Below, piece after piece: positions 9,751-19,330 of a DNA stretch of 20,779 nt. The notes beneath the pieces were generated by a model. That model saw nothing but the letters and a program-made list of their open reading frames with translations. It did no database searches and was not told the origin of the DNA. Origin of the DNA: Nemertoderma westbladi (lineage: Eukaryota; Xenacoelomorpha; Nemertodermatida; Nemertodermatidae). Numbering within the stretch: the stretch's first letter is position 1; each line of letters begins with the position of its first letter. Both the position numbers and the translations under genes were made by a program. The DNA is taken from assembly GCA_032718475.1 (NCBI GenBank), contig JAUCBJ010005678.1:1-20779 (forward strand), given 5' to 3'.

Positions 9751-9812
9751 GTTTATTGTTTTGGTTAGAAAAGCCTGCCTCTGTAACCTGCTCCTTTCCC
9801 TCAATTGTTATA
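9751..9812 (+). repeat. Dispersed repeat family 1, short copy c
   Basis: TTATTGTTTTGGTTA followed at the right spacing by TGTAACCTGCTCCTTTCCCT matches 4648-4695 of copy a. Only this core is kept. Confidence 0.6.
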
Positions 9813-9882
9813 TACAGTATATACTAGTATATAGTATTTATATACTAGTATCTACATATACTAGTATACCGGTATATATAAA
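9806..9882. repeat. TATA/CTAGTATA-rich simple sequence
   Basis: Repeated TATACTAGTAT-type words form overlapping short palindromes. It follows directly on the family 1 fragment and is probably microsatellite-like expansion. Confidence 0.5.
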
Positions 9883-10644
9883 AGATGGTCCCCAAAGTAA
9901 TTATAACCGAATTCTATTGTATAACTTTGCAGCAATCGAGATCAACGAGATTCCAAGAAAAGATCCTAAGGTCTGGTTCACAGATACACTTCGCAGTGAC
10001 AGTGCGGTGGTTTTACGCATGCATTTTGAAAGCATTCTGAACACAGTGACAGCGCTGTATACAAAATCCCAAGGCTTTACGGTGACAGAGCTGTCACTGC
10101 AGCCAGTTCAATTGTGTTTAAATGAAACGCGGAGAAAGTAACAATGTAATACACGTTCGTGGGGCCTTCGCGCAGCACGAGACCCTATATTAAAGTACAT
10201 TATACTAATCTCTATTAGATACAAAAACCGTCTTTCCCAAAATATATATGAGTAAAGGGGATGCTATCAGATTGTGATAAACTAGTTGTAAAAACAGAGA
10301 TCCTTTCCGTTTGCCCTTTCAGTTTGCCCTTTCAGTTTGCCCGCACACACTTTAAGTGTCATTTGTAAACCTTCTAACTAGGGCTATTTAAGTTAAGTAT
10401 GACATCTTTAGTTTTACAATACTCTTCTCCTACATTAGCCTCGTTGCGAGTGTCCTGTTTTGTCTTAATAATTTTCCTAAATGGAGACTAACGACCTTTA
10501 TAACTATGCAAAGTCTCGAAAACGTCAGAATAACTAAGTAACAATGAAATACATGCAGTATATTTGGCCATCACCGTCACTACATTCTGGAACACATATA
10601 TTTTTTTCGATTGACCAAATGGGGTGTTTGGTAGAAATCCTATA

Positions 10645-11133
10645 GTACACCATGCGTTCTGGAATATAGTGGTAATTAAGATACATGCCCCGTCCCCGAC
10701 CCCACATTTTTATACAATTCTTAATCAGATTGCATGAAACTTGAAATATATATAGTCTCTCTTCCTTCCTTGGTTTGCCAGAATTGTTATTTTAACTTTC
10801 AATCTTAAGTTACAAGCTTTTAAATAAGTGTATCAGATAACGTATCAGTGTATCTAGCAACGTAAAAGGTCTCTAATTATATAAGTAAATCACGAGTAAT
10901 GTGAAGTATAACGGCAATACGAATGGTGTAATTTCGAAAGACACCTTTTAAAATGTTTATGAAAAGTTTTAAAAGCAGAATCGAAAATTCCAGCTTCATG
11001 GTAGCAACGACGGTGAGTTGAACTAGTTGTGCTTCAAATTTCGAGAAATATTATAATGATTTGTTGAAAAATTTGGGGGAGGGGGGGGGTCCGTATTATC
11101 AGAAAATGACACTATATTATAGGTGATGCTGTA
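10645..11133. mobile_element. Long-hairpin repeat element (family 3), 489 bp
   Basis: The left arm (about 10645-10860) begins GTACACCATG and includes AATATAGTG and GATTGCATGAAAC. The right arm (about 10889-11133) is its diverged reverse complement, with GAAAATTCC, GGGGTCCGTATTATCAG and GACACTATATTATAGG. Both arms match the larger element at 11607-12751. It has almost no spacer, so it looks like an internally shortened relative. No coding capacity. Confidence 0.6.
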
Positions 11134-11606
11134 AGAGATTTAAACCAGCTGTTCTTATATTACAAATTTTAGAATTCTGGAATACTGTTAATATGTTGGC
11201 AACAGAGGCGACATTAATAAAATTTAAATTTACAAATATAAATCATTCCTATAAAATAGCTGCTATTTTTAAAAGTAACAGTAAAAAATAGATTTTCCCA
11301 CGATGTAGAATGTGTTCTGGAACATTATTCCATAAAAAAATCTTAATTATATTTAATAAGATAACAATTAGAGTTAACAGAGAACAGAAATTTTTTCCAA
11401 CATATTACAAAAACACTAGCTACCATTAAAATCCAATATATTTATTAGGCCGTGTGATGTTCTAGAACATTTACAAAAATGTCAACTTTTCAATCAAATT
11501 AACATGTAAAAAAGTTTTTTGTTACTTAATTATTTAATAAAAGATAGAGTGAGTGTTACAATAATTATTTATCGCATGGAAAATAATGTAGAATATTATT
11601 TAACCT

Positions 11607-12751
11607 GTACACCATGACCCTTAATATAGTGTCATTTTCTGATGATACGGACCCCCCCCCCCCCCCCCCCCCCCAAATTTCACAGATCTTTATCATATTG
11701 CATGAAATTTGAAACACAAAACTCACCGTGGTTGTTACCATGAAGCCGGAATTTTCGATTTTGCCTTTGCATTTTTTTCTAAGCGTTTTAAAAAAGTGTC
11801 TTTTGCGAAATTGCACATCTCCTATCATCGCCATTCTTCACATTAACCTCGCTTTATAGATATCATTAAAAAAGCTTGCGTTGCAAGGATTCCAAATATG
11901 TAACAATGTTTGAATTTCGTTGAGAAACAGCTGAGATATAGGTGTTCGAAGATCGCTAGAATTATTGTTCTCTGAAGGCCATTTATTATATTTAATAAAT
12001 ACACGATATTTTGGAACAATTTGTTTATGTATGAATAGCTACGCAATATAGATATTGTATAGGCATTTGATGTGTGTGTTTCATAATCAAACTTCGGCAA
12101 CTTAATGCCCCTGTTGAAGGATAACCTTCCACTGATACTGCACCATGTAAATTTAAATATAACTAACCCACTGACATACAGAACAATCAGACACTATAAA
12201 CAAAAGTACACTACACATACAGTACATAATTCAATATTACAGTAGTTAGTTAGTTAAACTGCATAAACCAAATATAATATTAGATATCTGCTTCTTATAA
12301 ATAGGAATACCACTGTTGCCAACCAACTCATAAAATAAATAACACGTTCTAGAATTTTGTGTATTTATTAAATAGAATAAATGGCCTTCAGCGAACAATA
12401 ATTCTTGCAATCTTTGAACGCCTATTCTCATCTGTTTCTCAACGAAATTCAGACATTGTTACATATTTGGAATCCTTGCAACGCAAGCTTTCTATTGATA
12501 TGAAAAAAAATACAAGTAATATGAAGAATGGCAATGATACGGATGGCGCGATTTCGCAAAAGAAACTTTTTTAAAACGCTTATAAAAACAATTTAAAGGC
12601 GAAATCGAAAATTCCGGATTCATGGTAACAACCACGCTGAGTTGTACTAGTTGTGTTTCAAATTTCAAGCAATATCATAAAGATTTGTAGAACAATTTGG
12701 GGGGGGTCCGTGTCATCAGTAAATGACACTATATTACGGGTCATGGCGTAC
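11607..12751. mobile_element. Long-hairpin repeat element (family 3), 1145 bp with about 420-bp inverted arms
   Basis: The arm 11607-12025 and the reverse complement of 12335-12751 align along their whole length. They share GTACACCATGACCC at the tips, the G/C homopolymer site, GAAAATTCCGG, TTGGAATCCTTGCAACGCAAGC, TTTCTCAACGAAATTCA and AATGGCCTTCAG. The spacer is about 310 bp. This resembles fold-back elements or long-TIR non-autonomous DNA transposons. Short frames inside it (11843-12100 minus, 12359-12574 plus) are mirror images of one another in the two arms and need not be genes. Confidence 0.72.
11652..11674. repeat. C23 homopolymer inside family 3 element
   Basis: A run of 23 C at a site where the other family 3 arms have 8 G or a broken G run on the opposite strand. 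Confidence 0.95.
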
Positions 12752-12839
12752 TCGGTGTCGAAAGGGCGGAGTAGTACCGTTTATTCTAGAACCAATTAAT
12801 ATGTATCCTCCAAGTGAGGTGCCTGGGTACCAAGTACCA

Positions 12840-12863
12840 CCCCCCCCCCCCCCCCCCCCCCCC
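12840..12863. repeat. C24 homopolymer
   Basis: A run of 24 C just outside the family 3 element, followed by further C-rich sequence and a T11-type run. It lies directly after the direct repeat GGGTACCAAGTACC. Confidence 0.95.
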
Positions 12864-13059
12864 ACCCTTCCCCCCAAAATTTTTTTTTTTTAAAAAGGGG
12901 TAATTTTTAAATATTCGTTTTTTAAATGTTCTAAAACATGGTAGGTATTATAAAACAGTTTCTAGATTAAATTATTTTTATTATAGACCACTTTGGAAGG
13001 AGTTAAAATAATGTTATATTTAAGAAAAATAAATTGAATTGTGCAATTCAATTTATTTA

Positions 13060-13515
13060 TTTTATTTTACTGCACAGCATTTTATTGCTTCCATAGTTGT
13101 GCGATTCAAATTATTGTAATCTTCAAACTCCTGATGCTGCAATCAATGTTAAATAATTTCGTGTTCTCGAATATTTATTACGTAACTAGAGAACCGCTTA
13201 ACTACATAAACCAATATTGGATATTGAGTTCCGGTTTGGAGTTCGCCGCACAGACACTAAAGTTGCAATAACTTTTGAGTGCGTGAATGGATTTTGTTCG
13301 AATTACTTGCAAACCTTTTCTACTTCGAGGATGCTCTTTCAACACATGTCATAAAATTTAAGAAATTCCACCAAAAATAATTATTTTACATTTTTCACAG
13401 GGAAAAAAATTGTAATCGATGCAATCCCATTGGTAATTTTTTCCATAGTAAAAAAAAGCACACATTTTTCTCTCGATGTTGGGTTATATTCGAGCGATAA
13501 AGTAACAATTTAAGA
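13060..13515 (+). repeat. Second copy of the interior of the 907-bp TTAA element
   Basis: Same orientation as 3765-4205. Shared blocks in order include TTGCTTCCATAGTT, CAATCAATGTTAAATAATTT, TCTCGAATATTTATTACGTA, CGCTTAACTACATAAACC, AACCTTTTCTACTTCG and TGGGTTA.ATTCG. Several indels separate the copies. I find no GCAGGGAC ends here, so it is a fragment. The 76-codon plus frame at 13041-13271 lies in it and is not convincing as a gene. Confidence 0.75.
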
Positions 13516-14520
13516 ATAAAACTTATTTTTAACTAAGATTGCTAAAAAAAATATTAAACAAAATTACTCTAATGTCTAATATCTTAGCCCAATATTGTTT
13601 TATCTTCATTTTAATTTCTTTTTTCCTATACTTTGTTCGCTTTACTGGTATATCAACAATATTACACAGCTACTGCAGGAATTATTGGTAATTTAAATAT
13701 TATATAGTTTACATACTATATTAGTGTAGTACATTTTAAATAAAACTTTGAAATTAAAGAAAAAAAAAGCAAATAAATTTTTAAGAAATTACAATTAGGC
13801 GAATATATCGTATTCAAATAAATTCAAATTAGCATAGAAATAAACTATTACAAATTATGCACAGATAATATTCCTCAACATTAACTGAAATTCGAAGGAC
13901 AGACCAGCTGAGATCAGTAGCCAACAAAAGTATTGTGTAAAATGTATAAGTCAATATCAGCATGCCCTGCATGCAATATAGCAGTAGCAGTAATAAATTG
14001 GTTAGCTAGCAATGGACATGGAACAGAACAAAGCATAACAAAACATTAATATGTAATAAGGGTGTTGTTATGTTGGACATGTGGATAGAGGAAATATTGC
14101 CTGTTGTGAATCACAAGCCAAACTTTACACTGTAATATGCAACGATCGATTATCGTATGTTGAGTACTGCCAAGCACTGCTACTATATAATATTCATACG
14201 CATAGGGGAGTTAACGCCCTTTTACAGGAGGAGATTGTTGTATGGGATTGCTATTCATGCAATCCGCAAATTAAATCCGCAAACGATAAGTTGTAATAAT
14301 CAGACTAAATAATACAATAATTTATAGTGCAAAATCTGTATGTTACTTCAATTAAAAATTAGTGTACGAAACAATATAACTAATAATTTACAACTGACAA
14401 CCTCACTAATCCATTATATATTTACCCTATATAATAAATTGCCTTCCCATACATAGTATGGTACACTGGCTCAGATATTAGTTCACGTTCAGTTTAAGTG
14501 TATCAAGCAAGAATGAACCT
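13516..14520. other. AT-rich intergenic sequence
   Basis: No gene recognised. The 71-codon plus frame at 14081-14296 has no motif I know. Confidence 0.45.
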
Positions 14521-14535
14521 GACCAAACTAACCTC

Positions 14536-14570
14536 TGCTCTCTCTCTCTCCCCCTCTCTCTCTCTCGCTC
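14536..14570. repeat. CT microsatellite
   Basis: A (CT)n tract interrupted by CCCC and by one CG. Confidence 0.9.
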
Positions 14571-15049
14571 AGTATGGTTGGTTTATATATAGTATAACAC
14601 CCCCATCCCACTGTGATAATTACATCAACTGAAATGGATTGATCAATTTCCGACTTCATTATTGATTTTATGAGGGCGGCGGGTGGAGAAACTTTTTTCG
14701 CTTTATTTATTTCATATTAAAGTTTTCTAAAAAAGGGAAATTCTACCTTTTAAATCAATATCAATTACATCATAACTGTTGTAATTAATACATTGTAAGG
14801 TATTGAATAGCCAACAGTGTACAACGAAAATATTGTTACGACATACTGCTGTACTGTGCTAAGATACTGTGCTAAGATACTAAATTATTTAACGGCAAGA
14901 TCTTATAAATTATAAACTGATTTTATTCCCTTACCGGTACTTTATAAAAAAAAAATTTTGTCACTATAATATATATATTTCTCCACTAGAATATATTAAT
15001 TATCACTGAAATGTTTTTTTTATCTTCAAAAATATATCTGTAACCCCTA

Positions 15050-15280
15050 AGGAGAAAGGGGGGGGGGGGGGGGGGGGGGAACCCCCCTCAATATTAAATT
15101 ATCAATTTATGTAAAGGAGAAGGTTACAGTGGCACGTTATTTTAACAAAAACAATAAACTCAACACAATAGAACAGGTTACAGTTTTATTTTTGAGAGTA
15201 TTCAGCTGTTATTGGCCTCCAAGTTCCCCTGGAGGGGGATTAATTTTTATTACGTCCAGTTTCTACCCCTATCTGCCCCT
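15050..15280 (-). repeat. Dispersed repeat family 1, copy b (inverted), with G22 tract
   Basis: This is the reverse complement of copy a at 4527-4790, with CAGGTTACAGTTTTATTTTT, CCCCTGGAG and TTAATTTTTATTACGTC in the expected order. A run of 22 G (15058-15079) lies where copy a has 24 C on the other strand. Confidence 0.72.
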
Positions 15281-15445
15281 ATATATTATATATTAATTAT
15301 ATAATATATTAATTCTATATTAATTATATATTAATTATATAATATATTAATTATATATTAATTATATAATATATTAATTATATATTAATTATGAAATATA
15401 TTAATTATATATTAATTATATAATATATTAATTATATATTAATTA
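15281..15445. repeat. AT-only tandem array (TATATTAATTATATAATATATTAAT units)
   Basis: Alternating TATATATTAATTA and TATAATATATTAAT words run for about 165 bp with almost no G or C. Each word is nearly self-complementary, so the array can fold into many hairpins. It lies between family 1 copies b and d, which face opposite ways. Confidence 0.85.
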
Positions 15446-15482
15446 TCACTGAAATTATTTTTTTATTTATCAAAACTTTAAA

Positions 15483-15570
15483 TAACCTGTACTATTGAAA
15501 TTCGTTTATTGTTTTGATTTGAATAACATGACACTTCCTTTCCCTTATTTAGTGAGAATTAATATATTTG
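15483..15570 (+). repeat. Dispersed repeat family 1, diverged copy d
   Basis: AACCTGTACTATTG, TTATTGTTTTGATTTGAATAAC and CTTTCCCTTATTTAGTGAGAATT follow copy a (4625-4710) with losses. Confidence 0.5.
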
Positions 15571-16240
15571 GAGGAATTGAAACTCAATATTTAATTTTTT
15601 TCCTTATAAATTGAGTGAAAAATGATTATTTTTAGAATGTCGATAAATGAGCTTAAAAAAGATTGTTTGTGGAAAAAAAAGTGTTTCATCCAAAACATTT
15701 TGGATGATCTTTTGCGTAGCCTTTTGACGGAAATTATTCAGTACTGTACTGTATACATTATTTATGGTTCTTAAAATTATACTGAAACGCTTTAAAGAAT
15801 AGGGTATTCAATACGATATTGGTTGAAGCTTTTATTAGCAAGTCCTGGAACTACATAAACTTTTTTGGATTGCAGTAAATATTATACCATTATATAATTG
15901 ATGTTAAACTCCTTTGAACCAGGCCAAAACAATTATTTTCTCTGTGCTCAAGAAAGCCACAATCAATATGACAATAATTGTCGCCAGTCCATCAGTCCAT
16001 GTTAGGCAACCAACAACCCCAAGCATTAACTTCGTAGTATGCACCCAGCACCCAGCTGCACAATGAGATCGATCAGTTGATTATGTGGTGAAACCAGTCC
16101 AAAACGACCTAGATCATCATTTGTGTGGGATATATCGCCTAGCATGTAAGCAACACAATACGTCCACATTCCGCAATCAACTTTGTCTACGGAATTTATA
16201 AACCTAATTCCTCTGAATCTTTTAACCCGTTACGTACCAA
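15571..16240. other. AT-rich intergenic sequence
   Basis: No gene or repeat recognised. A short inverted pair, CCAAAACATTTTGGATGATC, lies near 15690. Confidence 0.4.
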
Positions 16241-16300
16241 ACCTTAAAAAAAAGCGGCAAACTGTCACCTTTTTCATTGTAAATAATCTAGGACCACGCT

Positions 16301-16610
16301 TATAAAGGCGGCAGTGTGCCGCCTTTATATAATTATAACTTAACCCCCAGGGCGATAGAGTGCCGGCTTTACATATTACCCTGAACCCCAGGGCGGCAGG
16401 GTGCGGCCTTCACATATATTATCCTAACCCCCAAGGCGGCAGGGTGCCTGCCGCCTTTATTTAAAACATCTTTAACTTTCTTATAACTATTGGGGTGGAA
16501 AAATGGAGTTCATATTCGTGTTGGGCAGGAAAAACTGGTCTAGAAAAGTTAATTTAATATTGCTTGAAGGGAATCCTATTGGTTTGAAGGCATTTTAATA
16601 CATAAATTAG
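16301..16610. repeat. Cluster of GC-rich hairpin repeats (left part)
   Basis: Four units occur about 45-60 bp apart, each built around (A)AGGCGGCAgggTGCCGCCTT. Unit 1 (16301-16329) is a perfect 13-bp stem with a GTG loop. Unit 2 (about 16350-16370) and unit 3 (about 16391-16409) are decayed. Unit 4 (16433-16457) is a perfect 11-bp stem with a GTG loop. Units 2-4 are preceded by AACCCC(C)A-type sequence. Two further units follow the SINE, at 16951-16970 and 17012-17032. Confidence 0.75.
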
Positions 16611-16616
16611 CCAAGG

Positions 16617-16890
16617 TCCCACCTTGGTGTAGTGGTTGCATTGAATTCACATCTCCCGTAGGTCGTGGGTTCGATCCTCACATGGGCCAGGGCAGTTTTC
16701 GTTTCGGCACGAATGCTTTAAAGGTACCAGCCAGGGCGCATCTCTGCCTTGCATCCTTAAGTGGTAGCTAAATGAGTACTGGAGTTTCTGGGGAGTAAAG
16801 TTCTGGGGGGACCGCACTGGAAATAAGTCGTCAGACTTTGTGCGTATAATCCCTGGCCTAGCGGCCGAAGAAAATTTACTTTACTTTACT
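16617..16890 (+). mobile_element. tRNA-derived SINE
   Basis: An RNA polymerase III A box (TGGTGTAGTGG, 16625-16635) and B box (GGTTCGATCC, 16668-16677) are spaced as in a tRNA. They are followed by about 200 bp of tRNA-unrelated body and a (TTTAC)n-like 3' tail. TAAATTA directly flanks both sides (16603-16609 and 16890-16896), a possible short target-site duplication. The head does not fold into a clean cloverleaf by eye, so it is a SINE, not a tRNA gene. It is inserted within the GC-hairpin cluster. I cannot name the family. Confidence 0.72.
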
Positions 16891-16950
16891 AAATTACATA
16901 ATTTACGCAATTTAATTTCAATTTAGCCAATAATTTTGTTACAAATGATT

Positions 16951-17036
16951 AAGGCGGCAGTGGGCCGCCCATGGGGTGCAAGTAAAAGATTTAAAAATTT
17001 CGTAGATGGCTAAAGGAGGCAGTGTGCCGCCTGAGG
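16951..17036. repeat. GC-rich hairpin repeats (right part, two units)
   Basis: AAGGCGGCAGTGGGCCGCCC (16951-16970) and AAGGAGGCAGTGTGCCGCCT (17013-17032) are the same motif as at 16301-16457, split from it by the SINE and flanking DNA. Confidence 0.65.
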
Positions 17037-17271
17037 TTAAGATAAGTAATAATATGGTTATCATCTTTATATAAAAATATCTGGTACGACAAGAAAATAA
17101 ACCTTGGTCCGATCAAATATATTTTTCTTGGTCCTGCGAAGTAAAAATTAATGTCATTTATCTTTGGTATTTAACTGATCTAGTTGCTACAAAACAAGAT
17201 CGCGCACAGCATGCGACTGGATGACTCACATGACGGATGACTGGATGTCAATGAATGACTCAAATGGAAAC

Positions 17272-17755
17272 TAGCTGAAACAAGCAGGAAACGAGCTGAA
17301 ACGATCTGAATCGACCTGAAACGATCTGAAACGATCTGAAACGACCTGAAACGATCTGAAACGAGCAGAAACGATCTGAAACAAGCAGAAAAGATCTGAA
17401 TCGAGGAGAAACGATCTGAAACGAGGTGAAACGATCTGAAACGAGCTGAAACGATCTGAAACGAGCTGGAACGATCTGAAACGAGCTGAAACGATCTGAA
17501 TCGAGCAGAAAACGATCTGAAACAAGCAGAAACGATCTGAATCGAGCAGAAACGAGCTGAAACGATCTGAAACGAGCTGAAACGATCTGAAACAAGCAGA
17601 AACTATCTGAAACGAGTAGAGACGATCTGAAACGAGCTGAAACGATCTGAAACGATCTGAAACGATCTGAAACGAGCAGAAACGATCTAAAACGACCTGA
17701 AACGATCTGAAACGAGCAGAAACGATCTGAATCGAGCAGAAACGATCTGAAAGGT
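17272..17755. repeat. 10-bp minisatellite, about 48 units
   Basis: Units of ACGATCTGAA alternate mostly with ACGAGCTGAA or ACGAGCAGAA, giving a partial 20-bp higher-order period. There is one 1-bp slip near 17510. The minus strand stays open for 169 codons only because three 10-bp units make a 30-bp, 10-residue period lacking stops (SFQIVSARFR-type repeats). I do not call this a gene. Confidence 0.95.
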
Positions 17756-17826
17756 AGAAAAGTAGACATGAACTTCGGTGAATCGATGAATGGCGACTAT
17801 GGATGCATAGTGCGACATTAGATCCT

Positions 17827-18611
17827 TTATAATTATATGATGTTAGACAACCACGACTTTAGAGGGATTGTGATTTTAATATGAAAACAATAAAATAGGA
17901 AATGGGGTCTTATTCCCTCAGATACTACCTAGCATTTAGGGTCACTTGGGCCACTGTTAGTACTCAGGCACTAGGGCCTATTAAAAAATGAAATACCAAA
18001 TCGATTTTAGTGCTCCCAACCCAACTACCACAAGGAAAATAGCACCAAACCATACAGTAACTACAGGTACCAGTAAGTATTGCACGAATAGGCTATCCCA
18101 TAAATTAAGAAAAATATAGGACATTTCGTCCGCCGAAAAGGTAAGTCTAAGTAATAAATTTTATAAAAATAAAAGAGTTTCGGAGATTTAAACACTGAAC
18201 CCTGGGATTCGTGGTTCTCCTCATCAGCAGTGTGCCACGAACCCCACCCCTAACCTAACAGAACTGCACCACTAAATTAAGACAATGACCAATAAATTAG
18301 AAATCCCACCGTACCTCCCCCAGAGTTGAAACCACCCACCCCCAATGTATGTTACCATCAGCCCCAAATGCATAAACATGATTCCCCACTGAATGCATCC
18401 AACCCCAATTAGCACCTACCGGTATGTTCAGATAAATGATCAGATTTATAAACAAAATTGCGCAGATGTCAGTAAATGCCCCTGTAAATATATAATTATA
18501 TGATGTTAGTCAACCACGACTTGAGAGGGATTGTGATATTTATATGAAAACAATAAATGCTAGGTAGTATCTGAGGGAATAAGACCCCATTTCCTATTTA
18601 TTGTTTTCACA
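17827..18611. repeat. Composite repeat: direct repeats plus 45-bp perfect inverted repeat
   Basis: A direct repeat of about 67 bp (17827-17893 and 18487-18553) is diverged by several substitutions. Immediately after each copy comes a 45-bp block, in one orientation at 17894-17938 and in exact reverse complement at 18554-18598. The GAAAACAATA word next to the first block appears inverted after the second (18600-18608). It may be the ends of a roughly 0.7-kb non-autonomous element. No coding capacity is seen inside. Confidence 0.75.
18177..18227 (-). ncRNA. Hammerhead-ribozyme-like core (candidate)
   Basis: Read on the minus strand: CTGATGA (18227-18221), then GGAGA, a 29-nt loop, TCTCC, then GAAAC (18181-18177). 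This is the hammerhead catalytic order CUGAUGA, stem II, GAAA, with a 5-bp stem II whose closing G-C pair is right. I could not find convincing stems I and III or the cleavage-site UH. A competing hairpin (18204-18214 with 18235-18245) would bury the core. It could be a decayed ribozyme from a Penelope-like or retrozyme-type element, or chance. Confidence 0.3.
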
Positions 18612-19040
18612 GATCCTGTTAGACAAGTTTTGATAAACTAATCATTTATTTATTTTAAATTTAATTCTATTTTTTTCTATTATTTTTCTTTTTTTTCTAG
18701 GATCTAATAATATTGGTTTTGACAGGTTACTTCAGCTTGTTTCAAGTCGTTTTTTTTTTCTATTTTTTAGCCGATTTTTTCGCATGAGACTCATTGTAAA
18801 GATGCTATTGATTGGGGCTATTATTACTAATATACTCCGGCCTGCTGCATTGAAGCTGCACATTGAGATACTATGCAGGCTTGATAAAAAATAGTTTTGC
18901 CACCACCATGCAATCCACAATTGACATACCCCAATTCAGCGCGCATTAAAAATGCCATGCCGGCTTATCAACAAATTGCACTGCCACAAATCCCGGCACA
19001 TCATTCTTAAAAATCCAGCTGCAATGCAGCATGCCGATCC

Positions 19041-19330
19041 TAGTAGTAGTAGTAGACACAACTCCCTATCCCACTTGAATTTTGCGAGATTATCCGCATC
19101 TTCAAGGCCATTGTCCTTTAGGAGGCGTCTCACGAAAGTCATGGGCTGTCCACCATGCTTACAGAATTTTCTCTTTGGGGCTGCCAAAGCACAAGATTGT
19201 GCACAGGCTGGTCCACACGGCGAAAGTAATGTCCTGCAAAGCGGAAGCTGCTTTGTTCAAGCGTCAAACTTGGGGGAACCAATGAGACACCTCCAATGTT
19301 ATATAGTTTCTGGTTGAAGATGTGTGGATT
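19041..19330 (-). pseudogene. Non-LTR retrotransposon 3' end remnant
   Basis: On the minus strand, FRFAGHYFRR (19246-19217) followed by QPVHNLVLWQPQRE resembles the tail after the RT domain in many invertebrate LINEs (LRFAGHCxR...LVLWxPxxG). After a frameshift near 19150-19170 the other frame continues with GQPMTFVRRLLKDNGLEDAD and a WDREL word near 19070, again in the expected order. A TAG/CTA microsatellite (19041-19055) follows, as often at LINE 3' ends. The frameshift makes it non-functional. Clade not assigned. Confidence 0.6.

Noticed and set aside
9725-10141. 138-codon plus-strand frame as a gene
   Set aside because: Its first half is built from a dispersed repeat fragment and TATA simple sequence; only the second half is worth a look, as listed in the findings.
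11843-12574. Matching short frames on opposite strands (11843-12100 minus, 12359-12574 plus)
   Set aside because: They translate the same sequence in the two inverted arms of a repeat element; similarity here reflects the repeat, not coding constraint.
16301-16457. Regularly spaced palindromes as a CRISPR array
   Set aside because: The genome is eukaryotic, units are few and decayed, and the intervening DNA is itself repetitive rather than unique spacers of constant length.
16618-16690. Possible tRNA gene
   Set aside because: A and B boxes are present but no clean acceptor or anticodon stems can be paired by eye, and the sequence continues into a SINE body.
17260-17769. 169-codon minus-strand frame rich in SFQIVSARFR repeats
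   Set aside because: Its openness follows from a 10-bp minisatellite without stops in this strand; there is no start context, domain or splice evidence.
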